Shown one piece after another: positions 46,485 through 58,410 of a stretch of DNA of 64,000 nucleotides. Numbering within the stretch: the first letter of the stretch is position 1; each line of letters opens with the position of its first letter. This stretch comes from Okapia johnstoni (Eukaryota > Chordata > Mammalia > Artiodactyla > Giraffidae). The notes beneath the pieces were generated by a model that worked only from the letters and a program-made list of their open reading frames with translations, did not search any database and was not told the origin of the DNA. The stretch covers positions 81,094,713-81,158,712 of the forward strand of contig CM044310.1 in NCBI GenBank assembly GCA_024291935.2. Reading direction: 5' to 3'. The translations under genes were made by a program, and so were the position numbers.

Positions 46485-47160
46485 GTCCTTCTCCATTGCC
46501 TCCATCATTCCAGACTCAAATCCAGGAAGTCATCTTTATCCTCCTCCTGTATCTACTGGCAGATTTGTAACTTCTATCTTTGCTCAATGTCTCCCACTGA
46601 CCCCACTCCCTCAATCCTTGATGAAATTCTCATTAGCTCTGATCCAGACTCCAGGCTTGGTCTCCTAACTGTTCTTCGTTCATTGTTCAGTCTCCAGTGG
46701 TGTCTGACTCTTCACAACACCATGGACTGTCCTACTCGCTATCATTTCCCTCTTCTTTTCAACTTACCCTATATGCAACTGCTGACAATCATTCTATAAT
46801 CATGGCTTGACTCATATGACTTTCCAACTCACAAGCTTTAGATGACAGCCCACTAGGTGCAGGATTAGTTGGATTCTTTAAGAAGTTATTCAGGCCTCTT
46901 TTGAGTTTGTGCCCAGTCATTTTAAGCTTTATAACTGCTACAAGGGGAAATTCAGAAACAGGTGAGTTACTAAGTAAGTCAGATTTGACTTGAAATTCCA
47001 GCTCCACCCCTCAACCTGGTTCTCGTCTATAATAAGGGGATACAGGCTTCTAGGTTAATGGCACCTCACTTTATCTCTTCCTATTAGAATCCTACCCATC
47101 TTCAAGACCCAGATTGAATGCATGTTGCTTTGAAGCTGTCTCTCCTTGGGCTTTCTTCTA
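46485..47160 (+). repeat. L2 LINE relic with a small SINE/BovB fragment
   Basis: L2 marks: 'tcaaatccaggaagtcatct', 'ctccaggcttggtctcctaa' and, at 47,090-47,150, 'catcttcaagacccagattg'. At about 46,686-46,731 a short Bov-tA/BovB tail fragment ('gtctgactcttcacaacacc') interrupts it. Confidence 0.6.
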
Positions 47161-48889
47161 CATATCAATTCTTTTATTGAAACAAAGTTTGTTTCTCTAG
47201 AATAGGAGATAGCAAGCTCTTTCTGTAAAATCTTTCTAGCTTTGTGAGTCATGCACTCTCTGTCTTAGCTACTCAGTTCTGCTGTTGAAATACAACATCA
47301 GCTATAGTTATTATATAAATTAAAGAGTAGGGCTGTATGCCAATTAAACTTAATTATGAGCACTGAAATTTGAATTTCAAGCAGTGTTCACCTGTCACAC
47401 AATATTACTCTTCTTTTGATTTTTTCCAACCATTTAAAAGAGATTCATGAGCCATATAAAAACAGGTCAACAGTGGGCCAGGTTGGGTCTCTGGGTCTTA
47501 GTTTGTCAACTCCTATTCCAGAGAGTAATTGTTTGAAAATTATTTATATTCCCTCCATTCTTCTCCTTCTCTCTCTTTCTTTCTCACCTCTCCCTCCTTC
47601 CTTTATTAGATTCTGAGCTCATCAGGAATAGACATATGTTCACCTCTCCATCACTCATGTCTGGCATAGGAAAACCTTTCTAGGGCACTTAACCCCTCTG
47701 CCCTAGGACACTACCGCCAATTTCAGGTAGTACTCAGATTTTGCCATTGCCATCATGGCTTGGATTCACAGGAGATACAGATGCCAACAGATAAGGCATG
47801 TTTCCAGGATATTTCATTTTCTCATTAACACCAAAATTAGGAAAGAACATTGCCAAGCATTTAGAGAGTTGGAGAAAATTTTTCTCTAAATCCTTCAGAT
47901 GACTAAATCTGTGAAGACTCCAAAGTCCCAATGCCACATTTCTAAACTGCTGCCCAGCCACAGCCTGGAAAATCTTTGTTATAGATCCTGCTCTCTCTCC
48001 AGCTCTGTCTGCAGTCCTGAATGGGTAAGGATCGTCATCCTATTTTTATAGCTGGGGAATCACTGCTGAGAGAGGTTAAATAACTTTCTCTGAGGCTCAG
48101 CATGCCAAGGAGAGAAAGGAGGTTGTCTATGCAATTTTTCCTCTCCTAGGGATAAAAAGTTAGAAGTTCGTCCAAGACTGCAAGCAGTTAAGCTGGGCTT
48201 CATTTGCTGAGTCTGGGACAGACAGCCTGCTCTGCTGGGGGTGTTTTTTATCATAAATTCTTCTCCACCCTGAGGTTACATTTGGCGTTTCCCTTGGTCT
48301 TCAGAACATATACTTTCCAGGCTGGCCAAAAGTTTCAGAAAAAAATATCAAACCATCTCTGCAATGATTGGCTTCCATGGTAGAAATATATCATTTTCTA
48401 TTCCAAGCATCCATCTTCCCTCTTCTGGTGACAAAACCTCAATTTTCCTCTGGCAAACAACCCCTTCTTCATATTTTTCCCATTGGTCCATGTGGGGTCT
48501 CATCTCCCACCTTCAAAGGGGATCCATGACCCAGTCCTTACCAATAAGACTATTCCCCATGGGCCCTGGGATCAATTTGGGAATGGAGACGTGACTCAAG
48601 TCAGCTAACTCAGCTAAGATTCTAGGGGCTCTTTGGGAGTCACTGGCATGGAGAGACACTTTGCCCTCTGGTTGCTTAGCTAGGAGAGCATAAGCCTAGT
48701 GTTTCTGGGGGCCACCTGGTAAGAAGTGCTTGCATGAGAGTAAAGCTGACACTGAAGAGGGCCAAGCTTCAGGGTGGAGAGAGGAAGAGTCAGGCTCATG
48801 ACGTGACCTGTGTTTCAGCATCCATTCATGCTTAAAGCCTAACTCTCTGCCTCTTATCATAATAAATCTTTTTTGGGTTCTTCAGCTTG
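47161..48889. other. Single-copy sequence with MIR and L2 scraps
   Basis: An L2 3'-end-like part lies at 47,600-47,690 ('gattctgagctcatcaggaa'). A MIR-like part lies at 48,020-48,095 ('gagaggttaaataactttct'). No gene recognised. Confidence 0.5.
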
Positions 48890-49130
48890 GAAGACTTTGA
48901 AGCCTCATAACACTCCCTTCACCCCAAGCCTGTTCCCCTCATTCCCACTCCCTGCTCATGAGATGTCTGTGTCTGGAATTCCCACTAAGAATGCTTTCAA
49001 ATACAGTTCAGACTTCAAGGCCCAGATCAAGACCCATGAAGTTTTTCCAAGCCCCTCACACCAGGGATCCCACAAGGATCTGTTTTCCTCTGAATTGCTA
49101 TATCCACCGGGGAATTATTTATATGTGGAT
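48890..49130 (+). repeat. L2 LINE relic
   Basis: 'tgtctggaattcccactaag' followed by 'aaggcccagatcaagaccca' and 'tttttccaagcccctcaca' fits the L2 3' order. Confidence 0.65.
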
Positions 49131-49493
49131 GTGAACAGAGGTGGATGACTAGGATATCTTTTGGGAATACAGATAATAGGACTGATTGATGGTTTGGATG
49201 ATGGATTATACAAACATGGGACTACTTTTCATGGAGCCAAAGTTTTTTGAGCTTGTCGTGTCCATTTTACCATCTGCTCCTACCATTTTCCTCTATTTAA
49301 ATCACTATATAAGCAGGTGCATGATATAGATTAAGGATACCTCAATTCTATTCTCATTACCTTATGATAATTTCACACACTGTTTTCTCTTTATATAAGA
49401 TGATAATAGCAGAAGTACTCATGCCTTTATTTTCTCATCTGTAACAGTAATAAAAATATTTTAAAATTCACTAAATTGAATAGTAAATGAGCT
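49131..49493. other. Single-copy sequence
   Basis: AT-rich, with no repeat identified. It forms the left flank of the plus-strand BovB. Confidence 0.4.
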
Positions 49494-49529
49494 AAGATAC
49501 CAGTTGTGCTTGTGACTGGTGATGGAAGT

Positions 49530-52310
49530 AAAGTCCGATGCTATAAAGAACAATATTGCATAGGAACCTGAAATGTTAGGTCCATGGATCAAGGGAAATT
49601 GGAAGTGGTCAGACAGGAGATGGCAAGAGTGAACATCGACATTTTAGGAATCAGTGAACTAAAATGGACTGGAATGGGCAAATCTAATTCAGATGACCAT
49701 TATATTTACTAATGTGGGCAAGAATCCTTTAGAAGAAATGCAGTAGCCCTCATAGTCAACAAAACAGTCCAAAATGCAGTACTCGGGTGCAATCTCAAAA
49801 ATGACAGAATGATATCTGTTCCTGTCCAAGGCAAATCATTCAATATCACAGTAATCCAAGTCTCTGCCCCAATGTCAGAGAAGCTGAAGTTGAATGGTTC
49901 TATGAAGACCTACAAGAGCTTCTAAAACTAACACCCAAAAAAGATGTTCTTTTCATTATAGGGGACTGGAATGCAAAAGTAGGAAGTCAAGAGATACCTG
50001 CAATAACAGGCAAGTTTGGCCTTGGTGTACAAAGTGAAGCAAGGCAAAGGCTAATAGAGTTTTGCCAAGAGAACACAATGGTCATAGCAAAAACCCTCTT
50101 CCAACAACACAAGAGACAGCTCTACACGTGGACATCACCAGATGGTCAATATCGAAATCAGATTGATTATATTCTTTGCAGCCAAAGATGGAGAAGCTCT
50201 ATACAGTCAGCAAAAATAAGACCGGGAGCTGACTGTGGGTCAGATCATGAACTCCTTATCATAAAATTCAGACTCAAATTGAAGAAATTAGGGAAAACCA
50301 CTAGAACATTCAGGTATGACCTAAATCAAATTCCTTATGATTATATAGTTGAAGTGACAAATAGATTCAAGGGATTAGATCTGATAGACAGACTCCCTGA
50401 AAACTACGGACAGAGGTTCATGGCTTGGAAAAGGAGGCAGTGATCAAGATCATCCTCAAGAAAAAGAAATGCAAAAAGGCAAAATGGTAGTTGGAGGAGA
50501 CATTATAAATAACTGACAAAAGAAGAGAAGAAAAAGGCAAAGGAGAAAAGGAAAGATACACCCATCTGAATGCAGAGTCCAGAGAAGAGCAAGGAGAGAT
50601 AAGAGAGCCTTGCTCAGCGATCCATGCAAAGAAATAGAGGAAAACAATAGCGTGGGAAAGACTAGAGATCTCCTCAAGAAAATTAGAGATACCAAGGGGA
50701 CATTTCATGCAAATATGTGCTCAATAAAGGACAGAAATGGTATGGACCTAACAGAAGCAGAAGATATTAAGAAGATGTGGCAAGAATACACAGAAGAACG
50801 ATACAAAAAAGATCTTCAGGACCCGGAAAACCATGATGGTGTGATCACTCACCTACAACCAGACATTCTGGAGTGTGAAGTCAAGTGGGCCTTAGGAAGC
50901 ATCACTACGAACAAAGCTAGTGGAGGTGATGGAATTCCATTTGAGCGATTTCAAATCCTAAAAGATGATGCTGTTAAAGTGTTACATTCAATATGCCAGC
51001 AAGTATGATAAACTCAGCAGTGGCCACAGGACTGGCAAAGGTCAGCTTTCATTCCAGTCCCCGAAGAAATGCAATGCCAAAGAATGTTCAAACTACCACA
51101 TAATTGTGGTAGTTTGATTACACACTAATAAAATAATTCTCAAAATTCTCCAAGTCAGGCTTCAATAGTACGTGAACCAAGAACTTCCAGATGTTTAAGC
51201 TGGATTTAGAAAAGGCAGAGGAACCAGGGATCAAATGGCCAACATCTGCTGGATCATCAAAAAAGCAAGAGAGTTTCAGAAAAATATCTACTTCTGCTTT
51301 GTTGACTATGCCAAAACCTTTGATTGTGTGGACCACAACAAACTGTGGAAAATTCTTCAAGAGATGGGAATACCAGACCACTTCACCTGCCTCCTGAGAA
51401 ATCTGTATGCATGTCATGAAACAACAGTTAGAACTGAACATAAAACAAGAGACTGATTCCAAATTGGGAAAAGAGTACGTCAAGGCTGTATATTGTTACC
51501 CTGCTTATTTAATTTATATGCAGGGTAGAGCATGCAAAATGTTGGGCTGGGTGAAGCACAAGCTGGAATCAAGATTGCTGGGAGAAATATCAATAACCTC
51601 AGATATGCAGATGACACCACCCTTATGGCAAAAAGCAGAGAACTAAAGAGCCTCTTGATGAAAGTGAAAGAGGAGAGTGAAAATGTTGGCTTAAAACTCA
51701 ACATTCAAAAAACTAAGATCATGGCATCTGGTCCCATCACTTCATAGCAAATAGATGGGGAAACAATGGAAACAGTGACAGACTTTATTTTGGGGGGCTC
51801 CAAAATCACTGCAGGTGGTGACTTCAGCCATGAAATTAAAAGACCCTTGTTCCTTGAAAGAAAAGCTATGACCAACCTAGACAGCATATTAAAAAGCAGA
51901 GACATTACTTTGAAAACAAATGTCCATCCTATCAAAGCTATGGTTTTTCCTGTAATTATGTATGGATGTGTGTGTGTCAGTCACTCAGTCATGTCTGACT
52001 CTTTTGAGACCCCATGGACTGTAGCCCACCAGGCTCCTCTGTCCATGGGATTTTTCCAGGGAAGATCACTGAGTGGGTTGCCATTTCCTTCTTCAAGGGT
52101 ATGGGTGTGAAAGTTGGAGTATAAAGAAAGCTGAGCGCCCAAGAATTGATGCTTTTGAACTGTGGTGTTCGAGAAGACTCTTGAGAGTCCCTTGGACTGC
52201 AAGGAGATCCAACCAGTCAATCTTAAAGGAAATCAGTCCTGAATATTCATTGGAAGGACTGATGCAGAAGCTGAAACTCCAACACTTTGGCCATATAATG
52301 TGAAGAACTG
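49530..52310 (+). pseudogene. BovB ORF2, broken
   Basis: Domain order is kept. The endonuclease C-terminus is in the frame 50,078-50,443, with 'NQIDYILCSQRW' and 'GADCGSDHELL' (the SDH catalytic box). The RT N-terminus is in 50,610-51,008 ('NKASGGDGIPFERFQILKDD'). RT segment 'YAKTFDCVDHNKLWKILQEM' is at 51,235-51,456, and the YADD box is at 51,532-51,747 ('NLRYADDTTLMAKS'). The C-terminal part (52,073-52,303) is split by the SINE. Stops and frameshifts separate these pieces, so it is inactive. Confidence 0.88.
51971..52099 (-). mobile_element. 5'-truncated Bov-tA SINE inside BovB
   Basis: Carries the 3' half of the SINE in the complement ('cactcagtcatgtctgactc' to 'ccatttccttcttcaagg'). Target duplications 'tatggatgtg' (51,961-51,970) and 'tatgggtgtg' (52,100-52,109) differ at one base. 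Confidence 0.93.
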
Positions 52311-52526
52311 ATTCATTGGAAAAGACCCTGATGCTGGAAAAGATTGAATGCAGGAGGAGAAGGGGACAACAGAAGATGAGATGGTTGGATGGGATCACCA
52401 ACTCTATGGACATGAGTTTTAGCAAGCTCCGGGAGTTGGTGATAGACAGGGAAGCCTGGCGTACTGCCATCCATGGGGTCGCAAAGAAATGAACATGACT
52501 CAGCGATTCAACCGAACTGAAGATAC

Positions 52527-52775
52527 GTTGTGTGTTTAGAATAGTGCCTGTGTGCGTGCTAAGTTGCTTCAGTTGTGGCCAACTGTTTGCAACCCTATAG
52601 ACTGCAGCCCATCAGGCTCCCTGAATTCTCCAGGCAAGACTGTTGGAGTGGGCTGCCATGTCCTTCTCCAGGGATCTTAACTGCAAGCAGATTCTTTACT
52701 GCTGAGCCACTGGAGAAGCCCAGAATAGTGCCTAGCACATAGTAAATGTTCAGTAAATGCTGAGTGTCTAACACA
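52527..52775 (+). repeat. MIR 3'-end relic split by a SINE
   Basis: 'agaatagtgcctagcacata' and 'taaatgttcagtaaatgctg' form the typical MIR/L2 tail once the SINE at 52,550-52,721 is removed. Confidence 0.65.
52550..52721 (-). mobile_element. Bov-tA SINE
   Basis: Internal deletions shorten the copy. Perfect 12-bp target duplications 'agaatagtgcct' lie at 52,538-52,549 and 52,722-52,733. Confidence 0.95.
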
Positions 52776-53189
52776 ACTGTCCATATTATTACTAGTAGTA
52801 CTGATACAACTGAGTACTGAATCACATACAGAAGTTTTCTTAATGATGCAGAATATGATCATGTTAAATCTTCTAGCTTCTCTTCAAAATGGGAGCACAA
52901 AATGTTAAAGAAATCAAGATCCAGAGAATACAGAAATACCAGTCAGATTAGTCAAAAGTAGAAAGTTTGTGCCAGTAATATGCTGACCCAAGGTGATCTT
53001 GGGAAAGAGTGACTAGAAGACTACAGAAGGAAGCAAGAAGCCAGCAGGTTTAACCAGGAAAAGGTTTGGTGGTGGCAGGAACCTGAGACAGTGAGAAATG
53101 GTACCTTTTCTTGATCTCAGACTGACTTGATAGCTGACTACAGCCCTAGAAAATGTTATTAGAACTGCAGCACCAGTGGAGTTCAAATG

Positions 53190-53430
53190 CATTTTTAATA
53201 TCTTCTAAATGCTTAATTTGGTTTTGCTGGAGATGTGTTTCATCATTCCCTCCTGTCCCTTAATTAAGCTAATGACTTTATTTCTTTTCTCCTTTCTGAT
53301 CAGCTCATAACGCATTTCCCAGGCTGGCCTCCCTCCTCGTGCCTGTCGGTTTTGATCTGGTTATTAGCTTTCATGCTCACATTATTTTCCATGTGTTTGA
53401 ATGTTACTGACTGAAACTGGTCCATTCAGG
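53190..53430. promoter_or_regulatory. Candidate conserved non-coding element
   Basis: Repeat-free, with the palindromic homeodomain-type site TTAATTAA at 53,260-53,267 followed at once by 'gctaatga', and further TAAT/ATTA cores at about 53,197, 53,214, 53,360 and 53,382. Isolated CpGs survive ('ataacgcattt', 'cctcgtgcctgtcgg'). Inference only: composition resembles known enhancers, but conservation was not tested. Confidence 0.35.
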
Positions 53431-53489
53431 AAGCTCATGGACTGGAGGGACCTGAGCTGGCACAGTTCCACCTACTCTTACAAAGAACG

Positions 53490-53665
53490 AGTCGTTATGT
53501 GTGCTACCACCTAATAATTTACTCAACCGTTGCATATTATCTCAATCTATCCTTGACAAAAAGCACTGAGGCAGGCATTGTTAACTCTGCCATTCTACAG
53601 ATCAGCAATGTGAAAGCCAGGAAAGCTAACCACTGACTCAGGTCAAATAGCATGAAGGCATCAGA
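53490..53665 (-). repeat. MIR SINE relic
   Basis: 'attatctcaatctatccttg', 'ggcaggcattgttaactctg' and 'attctacagatcagcaatgt' follow the MIR order in the complement. Confidence 0.65.
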
Positions 53666-55525
53666 GGGGAGATGTTCTACTCACCAGCCTCGTTCTTCTT
53701 TCTACCCCTTTCTGCTTACCCCACATCCTTCATCAAGACCACTCTGCTTCTCTGAACACTGCAAGGTACACACTCAGGGCATTTCAGCCAGGCAAGTGTG
53801 GACCACTCAGGATGCTTCTTGAGGGTAGGAGAAGAATCATGCTCTGAGTAGGATGCCATCACTCTGTTTGTTCTCTTGTCTCCATGGATAGCTGCACTTC
53901 ATCCAGGATGGGTCAGTTAAAGGAAGCTCTGAGGATGCCCTGATTCTCAAAAATGACTTTGTGGAAATTATCTGCAAATTCTCCTAGCCTGACTCAGAAG
54001 CTCCTTTTGGACTGGGTGAATGAAATGGGAAGAGGACTTCCTCCAGAGAGAGCCAGACCCTCACCATTAAGAACCCCTGGAAATAAGAACTTATTTACTT
54101 TCAGGGAAATGTATATTTCAGAGCCATGGGAAAAGTCAACAATGAACTAAAGGATGATACAAAAATCTATAAGGTCACTTTAACATATATTCTGTGGGCT
54201 GTGCTAATTAAATCAACTCACCGTACAGAGAGTCTCTGATGGACAAGTGGCTTGTCCAAAATCACTCATCGCGTTAGAGATGGCTGTTTGGACAGGAATC
54301 TGATGCATAAGGAGTAAGCAACTTTTTAGACTAAGAGATGGCTTGTAATTGTGAGAAGGTAGAATAATTAGAATGTTCTCAGATAACTTATATCCTCCCC
54401 CCTATTATGAGAATTGCCAAAGAGACAATGTTACTATCCAGGCAGGACAGAACTACTCTGTTTGCTTGGGTATCTTTGCACTCAATCAAAACTGATTTGC
54501 AAAACACCATTTTCTTACTACATAGGGGAATCTGCAAGATTCCCAGGAGACACTGGCTATAAGAAATCTTAGGTATAATTATCCAAGACAGAACAGGAAT
54601 CTGAGAGCGTATCTATTTGTTGGACCAGATAAAACTCCATGGTTAATGTGCTCTTGTGGACTCCCTCCACATCCCACTCTCTTGGTGAGAGCTGCACTGT
54701 AGTGGTCCTTGGGCTAAGGAGGATCCTGACAGTTAAAGGTTCTGTTCTGTCTCCCTGAAAAACAGGGGAAATTTAAAGAGACTCAGTGAGCCAACCATGA
54801 GGCAAGAGAAGAAAGATAGGCTTAGACATCTGTGCTGAAAAGCCGAGAATCAGAACAAAAGGAAGGAAGTTCCCCCAGGCTCTGAAACAGTCAAGCTGTC
54901 ACTCAATATGCTAAGAGATCAGGCAGCTACGGAGGAAAATGAGGCTTGGCCAGAGATGTTGCTATAGACTCACAGTCTGGAAGCGCTTCTTTCTGGCCTG
55001 AAATTCACCATTTCTGGGTTGCACGAGAAGCTGAATGGGCTCTTTCTGGAATGAATTGATCACTGTGTCCAAGCTAATTACTGCCTTAATAACCTGCCTC
55101 CTGCAGACACAAATTGGGCACAGAAAAGGCAAGTGGCTCACCCCAAACCACAGAGTCAGTCAGTGGCAGGGACAGAAGTAAGGCTGAGTAACCAGTGAAG
55201 TTGTCCTTGCCAAGAAGCAAAAACCCTGCCAGAGCAGTGGCTGATTCTCTGGTGCCCTGCGACGGGCAGGGGTTCCTACCCCACCCATTCCTCCCCAGCT
55301 GCCCAGGTGAGCTGAGGCTTGCAGGTCTGCAAATCTGCTGTGCTAAGGAGAACCTCCATGCTGCAGGATGATATTAGCTCATTTTTATTGCCATGAGCCG
55401 GGCACTCTCCAGCAGTTTGGCTGTAAACCTTTGGTTTGCTGGGCTCCTGGAGTGGCAGACTTCCACACACTCCACTGGGAGACAGGAATTTTGACTCTCC
55501 AGACAGCAGCACATTGAGGCAATCA
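53666..55525. other. Single-copy sequence with two MIR relics
   Basis: MIR-like pieces lie at about 54,190-54,310 ('ggacaagtggcttgtccaaa') and 55,080-55,200 ('gcaagtggctcaccccaaac'). No young repeats occur over nearly 1.9 kb. No exon recognised. Confidence 0.5.
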
Positions 55526-55529
55526 GGTG

Positions 55530-55716
55530 AGGAGTGAAAATAGCTCAGTCATGTCTGACTCTTTGCAACCCCATGGACTGTAGCCCACCAGGCTCCTCTG
55601 TCTATGGGATTTTTCAGACAAGAATACTAGAGTGGTTAGCCACTCCCTTCTCCAGGGGATCTTCCCAACCCAGGGATCGAACCCAGGTCTCCCGCATTGC
55701 CGGCAGATCCTTTATC
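55530..55716 (-). mobile_element. Bov-tA SINE, head truncated
   Basis: From 'tagctcagtcatgtctgact' to 'ggcagatcctttatca'. The last part of the tRNA-like head is missing or altered where the sequence meets a GA-rich stretch. Confidence 0.92.
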
Positions 55717-56690
55717 ATTAGGAGGAGAGAGAGAGACCGCCTTTCACTATCACCCGCTCTGATGCCCACCAGGGTCTGCTTCATGTACCACACTCACCCA
55801 TTTGTCACGTGGTTCCCGTATTATTTGATATTTTTCTTCACATTAATTCACCATTTAAAATTTTTCAAATTTATTTTGAAAGAAGTTTTATAATACTTCC
55901 AGAAGTAGAAAACTAATACTGCTTGCTTTAAAAATCCATATAAGAAAAACAAAAGTACTTGGTAAACTTCAGCCAGAGCTTTGCGCCAAAGGCTCTGAGC
56001 CTGCAGTCTAGCATGTTAAGACATGCTAGCACTTTCTACTTGGCATAGTGAGGTGAGTTGATAAAAAACTGCAGAGGCCAGAGAGCCAGGCAGCACCAAA
56101 CCTCTCGTCTAAGTTTCACAGTCCACCCCTTGGGAGACACGGGCTTAAAATCAAGCACCACCTCTCCCATGAAGTCTCCCTTGATTGACTATCAGGAAAC
56201 ACTCTCTTCTGGCTTCCCTCAGTTCTTAGCTCCTGAAGCAGTCAACACTTCCTACCTAACATATGGGCATATGTTCTCTTTCTCATGGTATTGAAAACTT
56301 CTTAACTTCCAATCAACCTCTACTATAGAAGCAGGAGTTTGAGTTAAAACAGCCAGCCAGACATCCAGCAGGCAAAAGAATAAGCATTTGGTATTTCTTG
56401 TGGATTTGGTTTGGTTCATCCTCAATCCTCCCAGAAAAAGAAAGCACAGGAACTTGCAGCAGATACAGACGTGTTGGTGGGTAGTCGTGGGGAGACAGGT
56501 GGAAGGATCAGCATAACTGAGCCAGGGCGGGGCCAGTTGCCATGAGAAAGAGTGAGGTCCCTGGCACTGAAAGTATTCAAAACCCCTAGCCTTAGGGGTT
56601 TGGATGAGATTATTCAGAAGGGCCTTCTGGTTTTCAAACGCCATGACTCTGAGATTCTGGACTCAAGGATAATGACCCCTCCCAATGTTA
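55717..56690. other. Single-copy sequence with an L2 relic
   Basis: L2-like text lies at about 56,120-56,240 ('caccacctctcccatgaagt'). The minus-strand 130-codon frame at 56,252-56,644 has no identifiable domain. Confidence 0.45.
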
Positions 56691-56789
56691 GGTGAGAGCC
56701 ATGCATAGCCAGGTTTGGTGGATGGGTGGATGTGTGTGTGCATGAGTGCGTGTGCACGCGGTCACTTGTGCACTTAGGTCTGGCATTCC

Positions 56790-57720
56790 CGCAACTGGCA
56801 AGGCCAGATTAACCCCTTAGTGACAGGCACTGGGCCCGCATGCTCTCTCTCTGCTGACAAGCTTACTTGCAAAGGCCCCAAGGGGTTAATTAAGTTTTAT
56901 TGAGCCAGAGTTTATTGCAGCTGGCTCTTGTCTCTCTCCTTAAACTCCTCTGCTTCCCGGGAAGCCAGAGTCCCCCGGGACAATATTTCCAATGCTGTTT
57001 AGTTTGCCTGTAACCTATATTTTATTTTATTTGTTTTTCGAGATACTCTAAAGGGACGGTGGATGAGGTCATCCCCCGCTTGCCCTGTTCTGTATCTCTC
57101 AGTGACTCCATTAAATCGGGTTGTTTAAATGGAGCGCAGATGTTGCCGATTTTTCATATAAAGGAATGCATATTCATTTACATAAATTTCAGTGAATTAC
57201 GGCAGTTTGGGTTTAACACCGCATATATGTTTGTGTGTGGGACACAGGACTTGCAGGGCTCCCGCCAGGAAAGAACCATCAAAAGGTTTAACTAGGAAAT
57301 CCTTCACATCCATGATATGTTCATTTTCCTCCTTAATTTTATTTTATTTTTGAGTCTACCATCCTGCTTCAGTGATCTCTAATAGCTTAATACGATTAGA
57401 GATTTCCTCTAATCGCCGCTCAATGTGTTTCAGCTCTATTAAAGATTTATATGAAAGCTTTATGGAACACACCTTTTTAGAATTCAGAAGGATTTTGCAG
57501 GTTATTATTCATAACATCTGCCACTTACTGCAAAGAGCCTTAAAACACCCCTTTAATGTGTATTTAATGCTTCTGATACAATATAATATCAAATAAGACG
57601 TGCTTTATTATGGCGCCTGTGTTTGTGTAGCCGCACTGAGGCTCCGCCACTGTTGTCAGCCTGAGGTGGAGGGTTTATAACAGCCATAAAAACCTGCACA
57701 GAGCTCAACTTGGCATTTAA
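56790..57720. promoter_or_regulatory. Candidate conserved developmental enhancer block
   Basis: About 930 bp with no interspersed repeat, AT-rich yet keeping many CpGs (about 15-20). Sites visible: TTAATTAA 56,886-56,893; E-box CAGCTG 56,918-56,923; palindrome GCTTCCCGGGAAGC 56,952-56,965 (STAT-like core); receptor half-site AGGTCA 57,066-57,071; POU-like ATGCATATTCAT 57,166-57,177; TAAT palindrome 57,375-57,403; CDX/HOX-like TTTATTATGG 57,604-57,613; posterior-HOX-like 'ccataaaa' near 57,684. No open frame makes sense as an exon. Inference: regulatory, possibly under constraint; conservation must be tested. Confidence 0.5.
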
Positions 57721-58189
57721 GGACACACAGAGAGAAATGGTGTTTTGTTTTTTCTTCTTTTACTTGACTTGGTGCAACGTGGAGAGAAGCAGTTTGACAA
57801 TTTAAAGAGCCACTGAACATAATCTAGACATAAAACAGTGGCCCTTGGAGAAGTATTAAGGTCAACTATTGTTTGAAAGTGGATCTCGCTGGCTTGCACA
57901 TGTAGATCTGAGTGGTAGCTGGTCTGGCCAACAAAGGTTATGGGCTTCTGCTGATTCATCCACCACTTTCTCTGATCAGGAGACTATAACACACCTTCTA
58001 TTATTCTTTGTCCGTTAACCCGACATTTTTACTAAGCAGCATTTATTAACTCATTTTCACATTTCAATTTATGAAGGATGTACATGTATGTATGTCTTTA
58101 AAAATGTGTGATACACAGTTATCAAGATGTCAACAGGAGTTGTGTTAGGGTTGCTGGCTTGATTTTTGGTGGAGTTGGAGGTCATGTAG
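57721..58189. other. Single-copy sequence next to the enhancer candidate
   Basis: Repeat-free. It contains a SOX-type core in 'caacaaaggttatggg' (about 57,929-57,944). It may belong to the same constrained block. Confidence 0.4.
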
Positions 58190-58410
58190 CAGAGAAGAAA
58201 GAATACAACCCTGGACTGGAATCATAGCTCATTTCCTTACCATTTGGAGGGTGCTGGGCAAGGTATTAACTTCCCCAAACCTTGCTTTGCTCATCTGTGA
58301 TGTGGGGATGATGCCTATGAATGAAGGCTGTTTAGTTAAATGAAGTAATACATTCAGAGAGCTTAGCAATGATTCTGGCATCCTCCTGGTGCTTGCATTA
58401 CTCTATTTGG
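58190..58410 (+). repeat. MIR SINE relic, nearly full length
   Basis: 'gaatacaaccctggactgga', 'gtgctgggcaaggtattaac', 'gctcatctgtgatgtgggga' and 'agagcttagcaatgattctg' match MIR order. Confidence 0.75.

Larger units (their letters stand above)
49501..52519 (+). mobile_element. Near-full-length BovB (body), plus strand
   Basis: 3.0 kb starting just upstream of the endonuclease-coding region ('gtgactggtgatggaagtaa') and ending 'cagcgattcaaccgaactga'. Flanking 7-bp repeats 'aagatac' lie at 49,494-49,500 and 52,520-52,526. It lacks the 5' UTR present in the 38,939-43,019 copy. A truncated Bov-tA has inserted at 51,971-52,099. Confidence 0.94.
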
